A program made the translations under genes and the position numbers. The notes under the pieces were generated by a model. It had not been told where the DNA came from, did no database searches, and saw only the letters and a list, made by a program, of their open reading frames with translations. 64,000 nucleotides of DNA from UBA12018 sp051656605 (lineage in GTDB: Bacteria; Bacteroidota; Bacteroidia; Bacteroidales; CAMTPD01): assembly GCA_051656605.1 (NCBI GenBank), contig JBOGCF010000015.1, forward strand, positions 48,434 to 112,433. The letters run 5' to 3'. Below are positions 45,385-55,514 of the stretch, in pieces. Numbering within the stretch: the stretch's first letter is position 1; each line of letters opens with the position of its first letter.

Positions 45385-48300
45385 TTAATTTCTCCTTCCT
45401 GATTTAAGGCGTTCGAATGTGAGGTACAGACAAGGGATTACCAACAAACTCATCAAGGTCGAGGTGATGAGTCCCCCAATTACGGCAATGGCCATTGGGG
45501 CACGCAGAGCTGCTCCGTCGCCAAAACCAAAGGTGAGCGGTAGGAGTGCAAGTATTGTTGTAATGGTTGTCATAAAGATAGGACGAATACGTTGTTGTCC
45601 GGCTTCGGCAATTGCTTCAATGAGGGTAAGGTCTGTCTGCTTGAGCTGATTGATTCGGTCTACAAGAATGATGGAGTTGTTTACGGCAATCCCCACCAAC
45701 ATTACGACTCCGATTACTCCCATGATATTGACCGTTGTTCCTGTAACAAGGAATGCAAGGATTGCTCCAACTACGGCAAGTGGAATGGTAAGCAGAATGG
45801 TAAATGGATGTAGAAATGATTCGAACTGTGATGCCAATACCATGTATACAAGTACGACAGAAAGGAACAATGCAAAAAGAAGACTATCCATAGCTTCTTT
45901 GCGTTTGGCTTCTTCTCCGGTAATTGAGATGGTGTAATTAGAAGGCAATTCGATGTCTTTCAGAACATCACTAACCTTTTGCGCAGCAACATCGAGAGAT
46001 GTGTTTTCGTCGATATTTGCAGTGATTTTACCTAAGCGCGTTTGATTGCGTCTGATGATCTCTTTTGGAGATTGTGTATGCGTAATGGTTGCAATTTCGG
46101 ACAAACGATATTCTTTATCTCCTCCTTTGATTATGATATTGTCGAGTTGTGATAGTTCGATATCAGGTAGTTTGATCTCGATATCGCGGCTTTCTCCTTG
46201 ATAGTCGATTGCTCCCGCTGTACGCCCAGATAGTTGTTGTTTAATCTGCTCGATAACTGAACTAATTGCCAGATTGTTGATTCCGGCAACAGTGCGGTCG
46301 AGCATAATGCTCACTTCGGGATTACCATTTTCAATCGAAGTTGCTACATTGAACAACTCCGGAATGGATTGAATCCTTCCTTTTGCTTGATCTACAATGA
46401 GAGCAATGTCTTCCAGTTCTTCTCCCTTTACCTCTACAACAATAGGTGCGCCATCGTTTTCGAGTAGGGTATTGAGTGTATTGTTGTCTTGCACAAAGGC
46501 GATTTCTGCTCCTTGAATATCTTCGGTATAAGGGGTGAGTTGGCCTATGATTTGGTCAATGTTGACTTGTTTGTCATTGAGGATCACTTTTAGAGATGCG
46601 GTATTGTCTCCGTCGAGTACGCTACTACCATTGCCGGTTTGTTTCCCGATATGCGAATAGATTGTGCATGCCGAATCGCCAAGCATGGTATAAATCATGC
46701 TTTCTAAGCTTTCTACAGTTGAGGCGGTGCGTGAAATCATAGTTCCTTCGGGTAACTTCACCTGCATGATAAAGGTTGAATTGTCCGACTTGGGCATAAA
46801 CTCCGTTTTTAATAAAGGAACGAGAAGGAATGCGCCAAGCAGAACTAGGGCTGAGACAGCCAGCACAAGACCTCTTTTCTGCAATATGCGGGTAAGAAGT
46901 TTTCCGTATTGCTTAAACTCAATAGAGGCTTTTTGCTCTACAGGTTGAGCTTCGGCTTTTTTTCCGAATAGCTTTGTATAAAGCATCGGAATTGTAAAGA
47001 TCGCTACGAACAGAGATGAAAGAAGTGAGAAGGTAACCGTCCATGCTTGATCTTTGAACAACTCACCTGATGCTCCGTGTAGATATACAATTGGTAGGAA
47101 CACAACGATTGTTGTCAGTGTTGAGGCGGTTACAGCACCGGCTACTTGCGCAGTGCCATTTACGGCTGCTTCTTTAACGCTGTCTCCTTTTTCATGATTT
47201 CGGAAAATGCTTTCGATCACAACAATTGCATTGTCTACAAGCATACCGGCACCAAGAGCCATACCTCCAAGTGTCATGATATTAAGAGTTAGCCCGCCGA
47301 AATACATAAGGTTGAAAGTCGCAACCAGTGAAATCGGGATGGCAATACTTACAATTAAGGTTGTGCCGAAACGACGTAAGAATACAAACAATACAATGAT
47401 TGCAAGAACAATACCAAGTAGTGCTGTGTCTTTTACTTCTCCAATCGAGTTTTTGATAAATGTGCCTTGATTGGTCACAATGTCAAACTCGTAGCCTGGT
47501 AACGCTTGCTCAATTTTTGCGAGCTGCTTGGTGATATTGTCTACAACTTGTACGGTATTGTAACGCATCTCTTTGTAAACCGAAAGTCCGATGCTTCGCT
47601 TGCCGTTTACACGTACGATATTCTCGGGATCGGTATTTTCAAATTCGATAACAGCTACATCCTTCAGATAAATAGGAGCTTTGGTTGCTCCGTTGGCCGC
47701 AGTGTTGTTTTGGGAAGTTGAGGCGTTGGTCGAGCTGATTGGCTTGTATCCGACAATCAAGGATTCAAAGTCTCCTTCGTTATTTAGATTACTAACTCCT
47801 TTTACGATGTATTGCAGTCCTAACTCTGAAACTTTACCGCCCGATATCGACTTGTTGTTTTCTTCAATCTTGCCGGCAATATCGTTGACCGTTAGTTTGA
47901 ATGCATTGAGTTTATAAGGGTCGGTTTTGATATTTAGTTTTTTATATTCCTGACCACTCAATTGCACATCGGCAACTCCTTCTACTCGCACCAGCTCATT
48001 TCGAATGTAGCTTTCTGCTGCTTTACGCAACACGGCCATGTCTTCAATGTTGGGATGGGAGAGACCAATGAGTACAACAGGGGAGGAGTTGGGGTCATTT
48101 TGACTGATGTTCAACTCTTTTATTTCTTGATTTGCGCTATATCCGCCAATTGCTTTTTGTAGATCAAGAAATGCTTCGTCCATATCTTTGCCCCAAGTAT
48201 ACTCAACGGTAATACGGGCTGTTCCGGCTTTGATAATAGACGACACGGCTGTGATGTCGCGTTGTCTGATCACCATTGCTTCGATATTCTTGACATATTT

Positions 48301-48486
48301 CTTCTCAATCTCTTCAGGAGGACGATCTCCTGCGTCGAGTTCGATATACAAACTCGGATTATTGAGAGATGGCAATAGGTCTACGCCTAATTTGTCGTAC
48401 GATATTTTACCGAGAAGCAAGATGGCACAAACCATCATGATCACGGTAACCGGATTGTTTACGGCTAGTTGTATTATCTTTTTCAT
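45385..48486 (-). CDS. RND efflux permease (HAE1/AcrB family)
   Basis: This 1033-residue proton-driven pump has the usual 12-helix, two-large-loop plan. Marks are LLPSLNNPSLYIELD in the first loop, GMLVDNAIVVIES in helix 4 (near 413) and GIAVNNSIILVDRINQ in helix 10, and LRPIFMTTITT-type segment after it. The helix-4 and helix-10 charges differ from AcrB in the same way as in the fused pump next to it, so the two form a subfamily pair and may build a mixed trimer. It follows the membrane fusion protein by 9 bases. Confidence 0.9.
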   Translation of the reverse strand: MKKIIQLAVNNPVTVIMMVCAILLLGKISYDKLGVDLLPSLNNPSLYIELDAGDRPPEEIEKKYVKNIEAMVIRQRDITAVSSIIKAGTARITVEYTWGKDMDEAFLDLQKAIGGYSANQEIKELNISQNDPNSSPVVLIGLSHPNIEDMAVLRKAAESYIRNELVRVEGVADVQLSGQEYKKLNIKTDPYKLNAFKLTVNDIAGKIEENNKSISGGKVSELGLQYIVKGVSNLNNEGDFESLIVGYKPISSTNASTSQNNTAANGATKAPIYLKDVAVIEFENTDPENIVRVNGKRSIGLSVYKEMRYNTVQVVDNITKQLAKIEQALPGYEFDIVTNQGTFIKNSIGEVKDTALLGIVLAIIVLFVFLRRFGTTLIVSIAIPISLVATFNLMYFGGLTLNIMTLGGMALGAGMLVDNAIVVIESIFRNHEKGDSVKEAAVNGTAQVAGAVTASTLTTIVVFLPIVYLHGASGELFKDQAWTVTFSLLSSLFVAIFTIPMLYTKLFGKKAEAQPVEQKASIEFKQYGKLLTRILQKRGLVLAVSALVLLGAFLLVPLLKTEFMPKSDNSTFIMQVKLPEGTMISRTASTVESLESMIYTMLGDSACTIYSHIGKQTGNGSSVLDGDNTASLKVILNDKQVNIDQIIGQLTPYTEDIQGAEIAFVQDNNTLNTLLENDGAPIVVEVKGEELEDIALIVDQAKGRIQSIPELFNVATSIENGNPEVSIMLDRTVAGINNLAISSVIEQIKQQLSGRTAGAIDYQGESRDIEIKLPDIELSQLDNIIIKGGDKEYRLSEIATITHTQSPKEIIRRNQTRLGKITANIDENTSLDVAAQKVSDVLKDIELPSNYTISITGEEAKRKEAMDSLLFALFLSVVLVYMVLASQFESFLHPFTILLTIPLAVVGAILAFLVTGTTVNIMGVIGVVMLVGIAVNNSIILVDRINQLKQTDLTLIEAIAEAGQQRIRPIFMTTITTILALLPLTFGFGDGAALRAPMAIAVIGGLITSTLMSLLVIPCLYLTFERLKSGRRN

Positions 48487-48495
48487 GGTAGCGTG

Positions 48496-49572
48496 TTAGC
48501 GTTCAACTTTTACATTGCTGTTTTCACGTAGTGTTTCAAAACCTTTTACGATAAGGTTGTCGTTTACTTTTAATCCTTCTACTACTTCGATGTTGTCTTC
48601 ATCCTCAAGACCTGTTTTGATGTCGCGAAGAATGGCTACGTTCTTTTCAACGATAAACACGTATTTACGATTGCGATTGGATTGGATAACTTTCTTTGGT
48701 ATTACAATGGTGCTATCAGCACGGTCTACTACAATGTCGGCTTTTACAAACATGCCCGGGCGTATCTTTAGTTTCGTATTATCGATTAGCATTTTGCCTT
48801 TGTATGTTCTTGTTTCTTTGCTGATAGCCGGAGATAACTCATCGACGATGCCTTTTAAGGTGTCGCGACGCAGGGTATAGTGTGTGATGTGTGCCGGTTG
48901 TGCGGTTTTTACATAGCCTATGGTGTTTTCTGGAAGGTTTATTTCCATAAACATTTTATCATAGTCCATCAGTGTAGCAATTGGTTTTCCTTGCTCGATA
49001 CGTGTATTGGGCGTATAGTGAGGAAGGTCAACAATTACACCATTGATAGGAGCTTTGATTTGCATTTTTTCTAATTTGAGCTCTGCGTTTTCCAAGTCAT
49101 ACTTTGAATTGGTAACTTTTACTTCGGTATTTTTCATTTCACTCAATGTGACGCCTCCTTTTTCGTAAAGGGCTTTTTGCTTGGTTTGCTCTTGTTGTGC
49201 AATTTCATAGGCTAACTTTTTAGCGTCTATTGCGATGCCGTTTACATATTCAGGATCGGATAGTGTGGCAATAACTTGTCCTTTTTTTATGCGATCGCCT
49301 AATTTGAAAGGCTTTCCTGTAGAGCTGTTTCTTTGAAGTTCGAACACTCCGGCAATTTCTGATTTTAACTCAACTTCGCCGTTCGACATGGCTGTTCCTG
49401 ATGTTGTGATGTATTTGCTGATCGGACTTTTGGTGAGTTCGATAACCGAAACCGGTGTTGCGATGTCTCGATAATTGGGGCGAGAGTCATTTTTGCATGA
49501 GGTGAATACAAGGAAAGATGCAACGAGACTGCTGCAAAGTGCTATTTTAGATGTGTATATAGTTGGTTTCAT
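48496..49572 (-). CDS. Membrane fusion protein (HlyD/AcrA type), lipoprotein
   Basis: This 358-residue periplasmic adaptor joins the pump to a TolC-like duct. It has a lipobox FTSC with the lipidated Cys at residue 26. Then come a barrel-sandwich (lipoyl) half, a coiled-coil hairpin of some 60 residues (with EIAQQEQTKQKALYEKGGV), the second lipoyl half (KAPINGVIVDLPHYTPN) and a beta-barrel. It ends with GLKVNDNLIVKGFETLREN. It lies between the TolC-like gene (4 bases) and the first RND gene (9 bases). Confidence 0.93.
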   Translation of the reverse strand: MKPTIYTSKIALCSSLVASFLVFTSCKNDSRPNYRDIATPVSVIELTKSPISKYITTSGTAMSNGEVELKSEIAGVFELQRNSSTGKPFKLGDRIKKGQVIATLSDPEYVNGIAIDAKKLAYEIAQQEQTKQKALYEKGGVTLSEMKNTEVKVTNSKYDLENAELKLEKMQIKAPINGVIVDLPHYTPNTRIEQGKPIATLMDYDKMFMEINLPENTIGYVKTAQPAHITHYTLRRDTLKGIVDELSPAISKETRTYKGKMLIDNTKLKIRPGMFVKADIVVDRADSTIVIPKKVIQSNRNRKYVFIVEKNVAILRDIKTGLEDEDNIEVVEGLKVNDNLIVKGFETLRENSNVKVER

Positions 49573-49576
49573 GGTA

Positions 49577-51055
49577 TTATTTCTTTTTTGGTTGTGAGTA
49601 ATTTGTTAGAGGTACGATTGATTGATTGTTGTCGAAATCGTATAGAGTTTGAATTTTTAGATTTAATAATTCAATCTTATAATTGATTCGAGCTTGTGCT
49701 AACGTCATCTTCTTGTTGGATAACTGTGTTTGGAATTGACTCATTTCCATACCAGTAAGGTCACCATTGCGATAACGCTCGGCATTGAGATCGTAAGTAA
49801 GCTGTGCATTCTTTACATTTTGCTCGGCTATGTTGATTTGTCGAAGGTTATTTTCGAGGTTACGATATGTTTTTCTGATATCTAGCTCTATTTTCTTTTC
49901 ATCCTCAACTTTGTCGAGACGATTAATTAGAATTGCGGTTTCTTGTGCTTTTACACGGGCTTTCTTTTCTCCCCAGTCGAAAATAGGAACTGTAAAGCTG
50001 ACTGCAACGCGAGGACTTTGAGTGGGTTGGTCATACACTTTTCCTAAGTTTTTATTGTCACCGGTAAGTCCGAACGATAAAGAGATATCGCCTTTAAACT
50101 CATTCAAGGATTTGGTTTTTATCATTTGAAAGTCGAGCTTCTCTGCTTCAATTTCACGTTCTCTAAGTTCGAGGCGTGTAGAGAGTGCATGTGTTATGGC
50201 TTTGTCGATATCAATCTTAACCGGTTCAACTTGTATTTCTGCAAATATGGATATCGCTTCATTTAGCTGCATACCCAAGGTTTGTTTGAGTAAGTCTTTT
50301 GCATTTTCTAATGCAACGCGACGATCTTCTGTATTTGATTCGGCAGTAGCTAAATTCAGCTCTGCTTGAAATAATTCGTCACGAGCAGCAAGATCTGCTT
50401 CGACTTTATTCTTAATTACCTCAAAGTTCTTGCGGGCATCTTCTAATTCTTCGATACTGATGCTTAAATTACTTTGTGCCATGTATACGGCATAAAACTG
50501 ATCGGTAATACGTCGTTCCATATCGAGACGTTGCAGCGCATAACTAATTGCTGCATTCTCGTAATCGAGCTCTATTTCTTTGAGCTCCATTTTTCTACGG
50601 TTATAGGTGAAGATAGGTTGAGATAATTGTAAATATAGATTGTTTCGAAATGCTCGGTTGCTGTTGTCGGATCCATCTATATCTGATTTGTTGTCTTGCC
50701 ATCCGAAGCGATTAACCAAAGAGATAACACCATCTGTAAATAAGATGGGCTGATCTACTTGGAAGGTTCCGGATGTATTTAATGTCTCGTTGGTATACCA
50801 TTGAGATAATCGATTGTCAAAACTTCTATTTTTAGAGTAATCGATTGGATCTAACTTGAGAGAAAAGCGAGATTTTAAGGATGCTTTCTGTGCTACTAAT
50901 GTTTGTTGGTATCGATCGAGGTTCATCGCCGACTTGCGCATGGTAGGACTGTTGTTCATTGCGATATCCAGTGCCTTATCCATTGTTAAAGCTGTTTGAG
51001 CTGATGCTCCGCAGCTTATAATCCATGTTGCGAATATGAAAAATGACTTCTTCAT
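49577..51055 (-). CDS. TolC-like outer membrane efflux protein
   Basis: This 492-residue protein has a signal peptide cut near CGASAQTA (residue 20) and two similar halves rich in long helices, the outer membrane efflux (OEP) repeat: the first starts with LTMDKALDIAMNNSPTMRKS and the second near residue 310. It would be the duct through the outer membrane for the RND/ABC pumps that follow. The 57-base gap from the ABC permease gene contains no terminator. Confidence 0.92.
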   Translation of the reverse strand: MKKSFFIFATWIISCGASAQTALTMDKALDIAMNNSPTMRKSAMNLDRYQQTLVAQKASLKSRFSLKLDPIDYSKNRSFDNRLSQWYTNETLNTSGTFQVDQPILFTDGVISLVNRFGWQDNKSDIDGSDNSNRAFRNNLYLQLSQPIFTYNRRKMELKEIELDYENAAISYALQRLDMERRITDQFYAVYMAQSNLSISIEELEDARKNFEVIKNKVEADLAARDELFQAELNLATAESNTEDRRVALENAKDLLKQTLGMQLNEAISIFAEIQVEPVKIDIDKAITHALSTRLELREREIEAEKLDFQMIKTKSLNEFKGDISLSFGLTGDNKNLGKVYDQPTQSPRVAVSFTVPIFDWGEKKARVKAQETAILINRLDKVEDEKKIELDIRKTYRNLENNLRQINIAEQNVKNAQLTYDLNAERYRNGDLTGMEMSQFQTQLSNKKMTLAQARINYKIELLNLKIQTLYDFDNNQSIVPLTNYSQPKKK

Positions 51056-51112
51056 CGAGATAGGTTATCTTTTTAGTTTGTATACAAGTTTTGTTTATTG
51101 GGAGATTGAGCG

Positions 51113-54100
51113 TTAATAACGTTTTACAAGTTTTATAGCATCTGCGGTGATAGCTCTTAATGCATAATCGTTGTAAAGCTTTATTACGGCAGTGTCTTTT
51201 TCTATATAATAGGGGCCAAGACTTTCCCAGCCGTCTTTGGCTCTTCTTATGTCGAGGTAGGCATCTTCTATTTTATCACTTCCATCTATTGAAAAATGAT
51301 ATTCAGCCTTTACGTGTCTATTCCAATTAATATCTTCAGTTTTTGATACATAATAATAGATGTCGTATGTTCCATGTTCCGGTATTGGAGCCTTCCATTC
51401 AGCATATACATTGCCTTTGCCTGTCTTGATGGCATGTGCCGACATCTGTGTAGTTCCATAATATTGAGGGCCGGTGGTTACAATCCATTCTTTTGGAGCA
51501 TTCCAAAAAGAGAACCCGGAATACTTTGATTTACTTGTTTGTTTTTGCTCAAGCCATTGAGCCATTAAGCCTACCGGTTCGGTCTCTGATGTTGTAAATA
51601 GCTTAGGATCTTCGTTGTCGATGATGATTTCATTCTCATTGATTATGGTAATCGAATTGATCATTTTTTGACTTTCCTCTTTTGCTACTCTTTTTTCTCT
51701 AGGAATTCGTCCTACTTTATGAGTAATCTCGAGAGGTATGTTTTTTGAGATAAAAGTGTTTAATATATACCTATTGGGTGCAGACTCTGTTTGAAGAATA
51801 CACTCTTTTGTTTCATGTGGGTTGAATTCTAGAATCTCTATTTTGGGCTCTGCATTGCTAAGTCCAATCGTTAACTGTGCCCAAGCATGGTAGGGTGATC
51901 TGTTTTCGATTTGTACGGTATGCTCATACACATCGGTTTCTTCATTGCGTACTTGTACGGTTTGTGGTTGTGGGAAAATAAACTCGCCATAGCGAATGGA
52001 GTCTCCCCACTCGGGCAGGTATCCGATTAAGTCACAATTTGCTTTTTGCTGTATCGAATCAAGGAATTCAGCAAACGGAATGTTGCGAAGTTTGTTTCTT
52101 TCCAAATAGGTGTATAGTGAGTCACGAAAAGATTTTCGTGTCATCGCTTTTTCACACAAAGAGAACAGTTCTTGTGATTTTAATTTGATTGCTTTGCGCA
52201 TAAGATTCGGAGCAGCCGAGCTATTTAAAATACCGCGTAACGATTCGGATTGAAATAGGATATTCGTTTCTTCTTCTTCGCTGATACCATTGAACTGCCG
52301 TAACCATTGATTGTTGTTGTTTTCAAGAAGGTAGCTTTCGATCAGACGATTTACAATATTCCAATCATCTGATACGAAATTGAATTTAAAATTAAATAGT
52401 TGCGGATAGATGTAGTATTTGTTTTCATTTGATTTTACATCCATTTTACCTCGGCCAGTATAATTCCAATCGTATTTAGCCGATGGACTATCAAAAAGCC
52501 AGAAGAATTGAAGTAGTGACTGTACTCTTAATTCGTTATCTGTTTGTTTTTGATTACTCCATTGTTGCCAACGTTTGTTGTTTTCAAACACACCTTCTAT
52601 GTTCATGCTATATTGAGAGAATCCCATTTCTTCAATAAATACGATCTCCGGTTGCATGCAGTCTTGCACACTGCTATATGTGCGGGGATAAGTGTAGAAT
52701 TGAGCGGGTACTTCAACCAAAGAAAAGCGATGGAAAGGATAGGATAGCTTGTATGATGCTTCTATTCTATTTTTTTGCTCCTTGATGAGTGATGGTATCG
52801 TGTCGGAGATAGAGTCTGTTACACTTTTAAATTTGTCATGTCCTTTGAATGTATATAACGAGAAGTCTATATTGTCAATCGTTGTTGTTCGTTTTTGATA
52901 GTCTCCTATAGTAACTGATAAGTTAGTGATGGGCTCATCTGTTTTGTAGATGAACTTATTATTTGAGAAAGAGATAGAGTCTCCTTGTGTGATTGCATAT
53001 AGATTAGGTAGGGCTTCTATTTCTGTTTTAAATTGACTGAAAACAGAGCGCATCCAGTTTGTTCCTTCTGTACTATAACCTGTCCCAGATCGAGGATACC
53101 AATATGATTCGGGTGTAAGTAGAAGGTAATTGTCATCGATAAATGCGTATTGTTTATCAAGATTGACGAAGTCCATTGATACAGTTTTCTCTAGCTCTTC
53201 TTTTTCAATATCAAGGTAACAGATTGTTTGATCAATTGTGCCAGAGTAGTTAAATGTCCATTTTACCGGAGCTTTATTATCAAGTGCATGTTTGAGTTTT
53301 ACAATAATGATTTGTTTCTTTCTTTCATAATTGAGCTGCTCATTGCTTGCATCTGTTATCGATTCTAATTTTAAAGCCGGATTTAGTGAGAATACAAAAG
53401 AATCAGCTTTTACTTCAGTATGTCCACAGATTGTAACACTCGCTTTTATTTGGTCTGGTAATTGTTTGAGTTTGATATCAAAACTGTCAACTTGAATTTC
53501 CGGTGAATTACTGTATGTATTGTTGAGTGCTAAGTAGGCAAGTCTATTCTCAGATTTAATATTGAACTGACTTACATGTGTATATGCACAAAACAATCCT
53601 GCTACAATGAAAGTACCGGCTACGATTGACCAGATATTTGCTTTCTGCTTTGAATTGGGAAGGCGGCCGTATAATCTAATGGTCAATGCTATAAATCCGA
53701 CACCTAAGAATAGGTAAATAAAACGAAGAGTATAGATCTCATATAGATTGGAAAAGCCTATAATACTCGACTTCATCAGAGGTAATGCGTACCCCATATA
53801 ATCGAAAAGATAGTAGTATTTTTCTTGAATGTAGAAAGTTGCGATGCATATATAACCAAGTAATATAACAAATGTAATTGCTTGATTCTTGACAATGAGC
53901 ATTAGTGCGAAAGATAACCCCATTATGTATACTAATGTGGGAATAGATATTAGAAAGAAGTAAATTAGATATGCTCTAAAATCAATATTCGCAGCTCCGG
54001 ATGTAAGTGTTATTATTGCAGTTACTATAAGTATCACAAAATTTAGACCTAGAAAAAGCTTCATGTTTCCCCAAGTCTTACCTAATACATATTCGGCATT

Positions 54101-54400
54101 ACTCAAGGGTCTTACATAAAATACTTCTGACGTATCTAGCTTTTTATCTCGTTTTAGAAAGTCAGAAGATAAGAAAACCGCAATAATTGCCTGAAACATG
54201 TTGAAGAATAATAAGCTAATATACGGTATGTTGGACGGTATTGAAATGATGATCCAAGCTTTTGATTGTGCTACTATTCCGAAATTAATCAGTCCGATAA
54301 ATAGAATAGCAAGTGCTGCAAATATTCTGAAGAACCAACCTCGTAAGAGAAGTTTACTTTCATACTTTGCAACTGTGTGTATGTTGGAAAAGAATGCCAT
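51113..54400 (-). CDS. ABC permease with large M1-like and golvesin-type ectodomain
   Basis: This 1095-residue protein has about seven helices in the first 290 residues (ABC-2 permease pattern, with the coupling segment FLKRDKKLDTSEVFYVRPLS split over one loop). From about 300 to 900 comes a big extracytoplasmic part that resembles M1 aminopeptidase domains attached to ABC permeases in this phylum. The zinc motif HExxH is not present, so it should have no peptidase activity. The last 130 residues (WKAPIPEHGTYDIYYYV onward) resemble the golvesin C-terminal beta-sandwich fold. It follows its ATPase by 30 bases. Confidence 0.75.
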   Translation of the reverse strand: MAFFSNIHTVAKYESKLLLRGWFFRIFAALAILFIGLINFGIVAQSKAWIIISIPSNIPYISLLFFNMFQAIIAVFLSSDFLKRDKKLDTSEVFYVRPLSNAEYVLGKTWGNMKLFLGLNFVILIVTAIITLTSGAANIDFRAYLIYFFLISIPTLVYIMGLSFALMLIVKNQAITFVILLGYICIATFYIQEKYYYLFDYMGYALPLMKSSIIGFSNLYEIYTLRFIYLFLGVGFIALTIRLYGRLPNSKQKANIWSIVAGTFIVAGLFCAYTHVSQFNIKSENRLAYLALNNTYSNSPEIQVDSFDIKLKQLPDQIKASVTICGHTEVKADSFVFSLNPALKLESITDASNEQLNYERKKQIIIVKLKHALDNKAPVKWTFNYSGTIDQTICYLDIEKEELEKTVSMDFVNLDKQYAFIDDNYLLLTPESYWYPRSGTGYSTEGTNWMRSVFSQFKTEIEALPNLYAITQGDSISFSNNKFIYKTDEPITNLSVTIGDYQKRTTTIDNIDFSLYTFKGHDKFKSVTDSISDTIPSLIKEQKNRIEASYKLSYPFHRFSLVEVPAQFYTYPRTYSSVQDCMQPEIVFIEEMGFSQYSMNIEGVFENNKRWQQWSNQKQTDNELRVQSLLQFFWLFDSPSAKYDWNYTGRGKMDVKSNENKYYIYPQLFNFKFNFVSDDWNIVNRLIESYLLENNNNQWLRQFNGISEEEETNILFQSESLRGILNSSAAPNLMRKAIKLKSQELFSLCEKAMTRKSFRDSLYTYLERNKLRNIPFAEFLDSIQQKANCDLIGYLPEWGDSIRYGEFIFPQPQTVQVRNEETDVYEHTVQIENRSPYHAWAQLTIGLSNAEPKIEILEFNPHETKECILQTESAPNRYILNTFISKNIPLEITHKVGRIPREKRVAKEESQKMINSITIINENEIIIDNEDPKLFTTSETEPVGLMAQWLEQKQTSKSKYSGFSFWNAPKEWIVTTGPQYYGTTQMSAHAIKTGKGNVYAEWKAPIPEHGTYDIYYYVSKTEDINWNRHVKAEYHFSIDGSDKIEDAYLDIRRAKDGWESLGPYYIEKDTAVIKLYNDYALRAITADAIKLVKRY

Positions 54401-54430
54401 GGTATTTTAATATAGTTTATTTATGGTTTG

Positions 54431-55324
54431 TCAATCATTGGTCCACAGGTCGAGCTTGTTTTCCATAAAGTATACATAAGCATGTTCGAGATTGGGAGGA
54501 TAGGGTTCTGCATCATATCCCTCTATACTATCGGCAACAATTTGAAGCTCCCACTCGTCATCATTTGGAATTGTTGAGATAACAGGATATTTATTTGTGA
54601 TTGTATTGAAGTCTTTGTCCTTTACGATTACTCGCCATACTTTTCCGTTTGCATTCTCGAGCATGTCTTGCGGACTACCATTGAAAGAAACTTCACCTTT
54701 ATTCAAAAGGGCCATATGGTTACAGGTGCTTGATATATCTCCCACGATATGGGTGGATAATATGATTGTAGTGTCTTGACCACTAACTTTTGAAAGTAGA
54801 TTTCTAAAGCGTATACGTTCTTCAGGATCTAAACCTGTTGTTGGTTCGTCTACAATGATAACTTTAGGATCATGTATAAGTGCTTGGGCTATACCGAGTC
54901 GTCTTTTCATCCCTCCAGAAAGTCTATTTGCATATCTGTTTCTTACATCATACAATCCGACTGATTCCAGCATTTTGTCTACCGCCTCTTTACGTTGTTT
55001 ATTCTGAGTAAATCCAGATAGTCTTGCTGCATAATCCAGAAATTCCCATGTTTTGTATTGTGCAAAGAATCGAAAGTCTTGTGGCAGGTATCCTAATATT
55101 TTCCGTACTTCTTTTCGTTGCTTATTCATGTCGTAGCCAAACATTTCAATGCTACCCGAAGTTGCTTCCATTTGAGCAACAAGGATGCGCATTAAAGTAG
55201 ATTTTCCCGCACCGTTGGGTCCAAGTAAACCAAACATGCCGGGGGGAATGGTTAGATTTATGTTTTTCAACGCATGGTGTCCGTTGGGGTATATCTTATT
55301 TAGGTTTTTAATAATTATGCTCAC
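54431..55324 (-). CDS. ABC transporter ATP-binding protein
   Basis: This 297-residue ATPase has Walker A GPNGAGKST, signature LSGGMKRRLGIA, Walker B VIIVDEPTTGLD and H-loop STHIVGD, so it should be active. It is closely like the fused ATPase at 40688: shared PGMFGLLGPNGAGKST, ERIRFRNLL and PNLEHAYVYFM against PNLEDAYLCML. It is the first gene of the row and pairs with the permease at 51113. A minus-strand -7 candidate (TACATTTG) is at 55362-55369. Confidence 0.92.
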   Translation of the reverse strand: MSIIIKNLNKIYPNGHHALKNINLTIPPGMFGLLGPNGAGKSTLMRILVAQMEATSGSIEMFGYDMNKQRKEVRKILGYLPQDFRFFAQYKTWEFLDYAARLSGFTQNKQRKEAVDKMLESVGLYDVRNRYANRLSGGMKRRLGIAQALIHDPKVIIVDEPTTGLDPEERIRFRNLLSKVSGQDTTIILSTHIVGDISSTCNHMALLNKGEVSFNGSPQDMLENANGKVWRVIVKDKDFNTITNKYPVISTIPNDDEWELQIVADSIEGYDAEPYPPNLEHAYVYFMENKLDLWTND

Positions 55325-55361
55325 TGTGTTTTATTCTTTGGTTAACAGATACATGTTTTTA

Positions 55362-55369
55362 CAAATGTA
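55362..55369 (-). promoter_or_regulatory. Candidate -7 box of the ABC/RND gene row
   Basis: TACATTTG read on the minus strand, 38 bases before the first start codon. A clean -33 TTTG is not seen at the right distance. Confidence 0.4.
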
Positions 55370-55444
55370 ATTAGTTTTTCGTATTAAATGCGTATTTGTA
55401 TGGATTTTAGCAATAAGTGGGTTGGATTTGTTAATAATAAGGCA

Positions 55445-55486
55445 TAAAAAAACAGTGAAATGATCCCTTATGGATTAAATCACTGT
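55445..55486 (-). terminator. Terminator after the 55-residue protein gene
   Basis: Stem ACAGTGA/TCACTGT (55452-55458 with 55480-55486), partly extended inwards, then on the minus strand a run of seven T's. Confidence 0.8.
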
Positions 55487-55514
55487 AAAATTAGTTGTCG
55501 ATAATATGTCTGGT

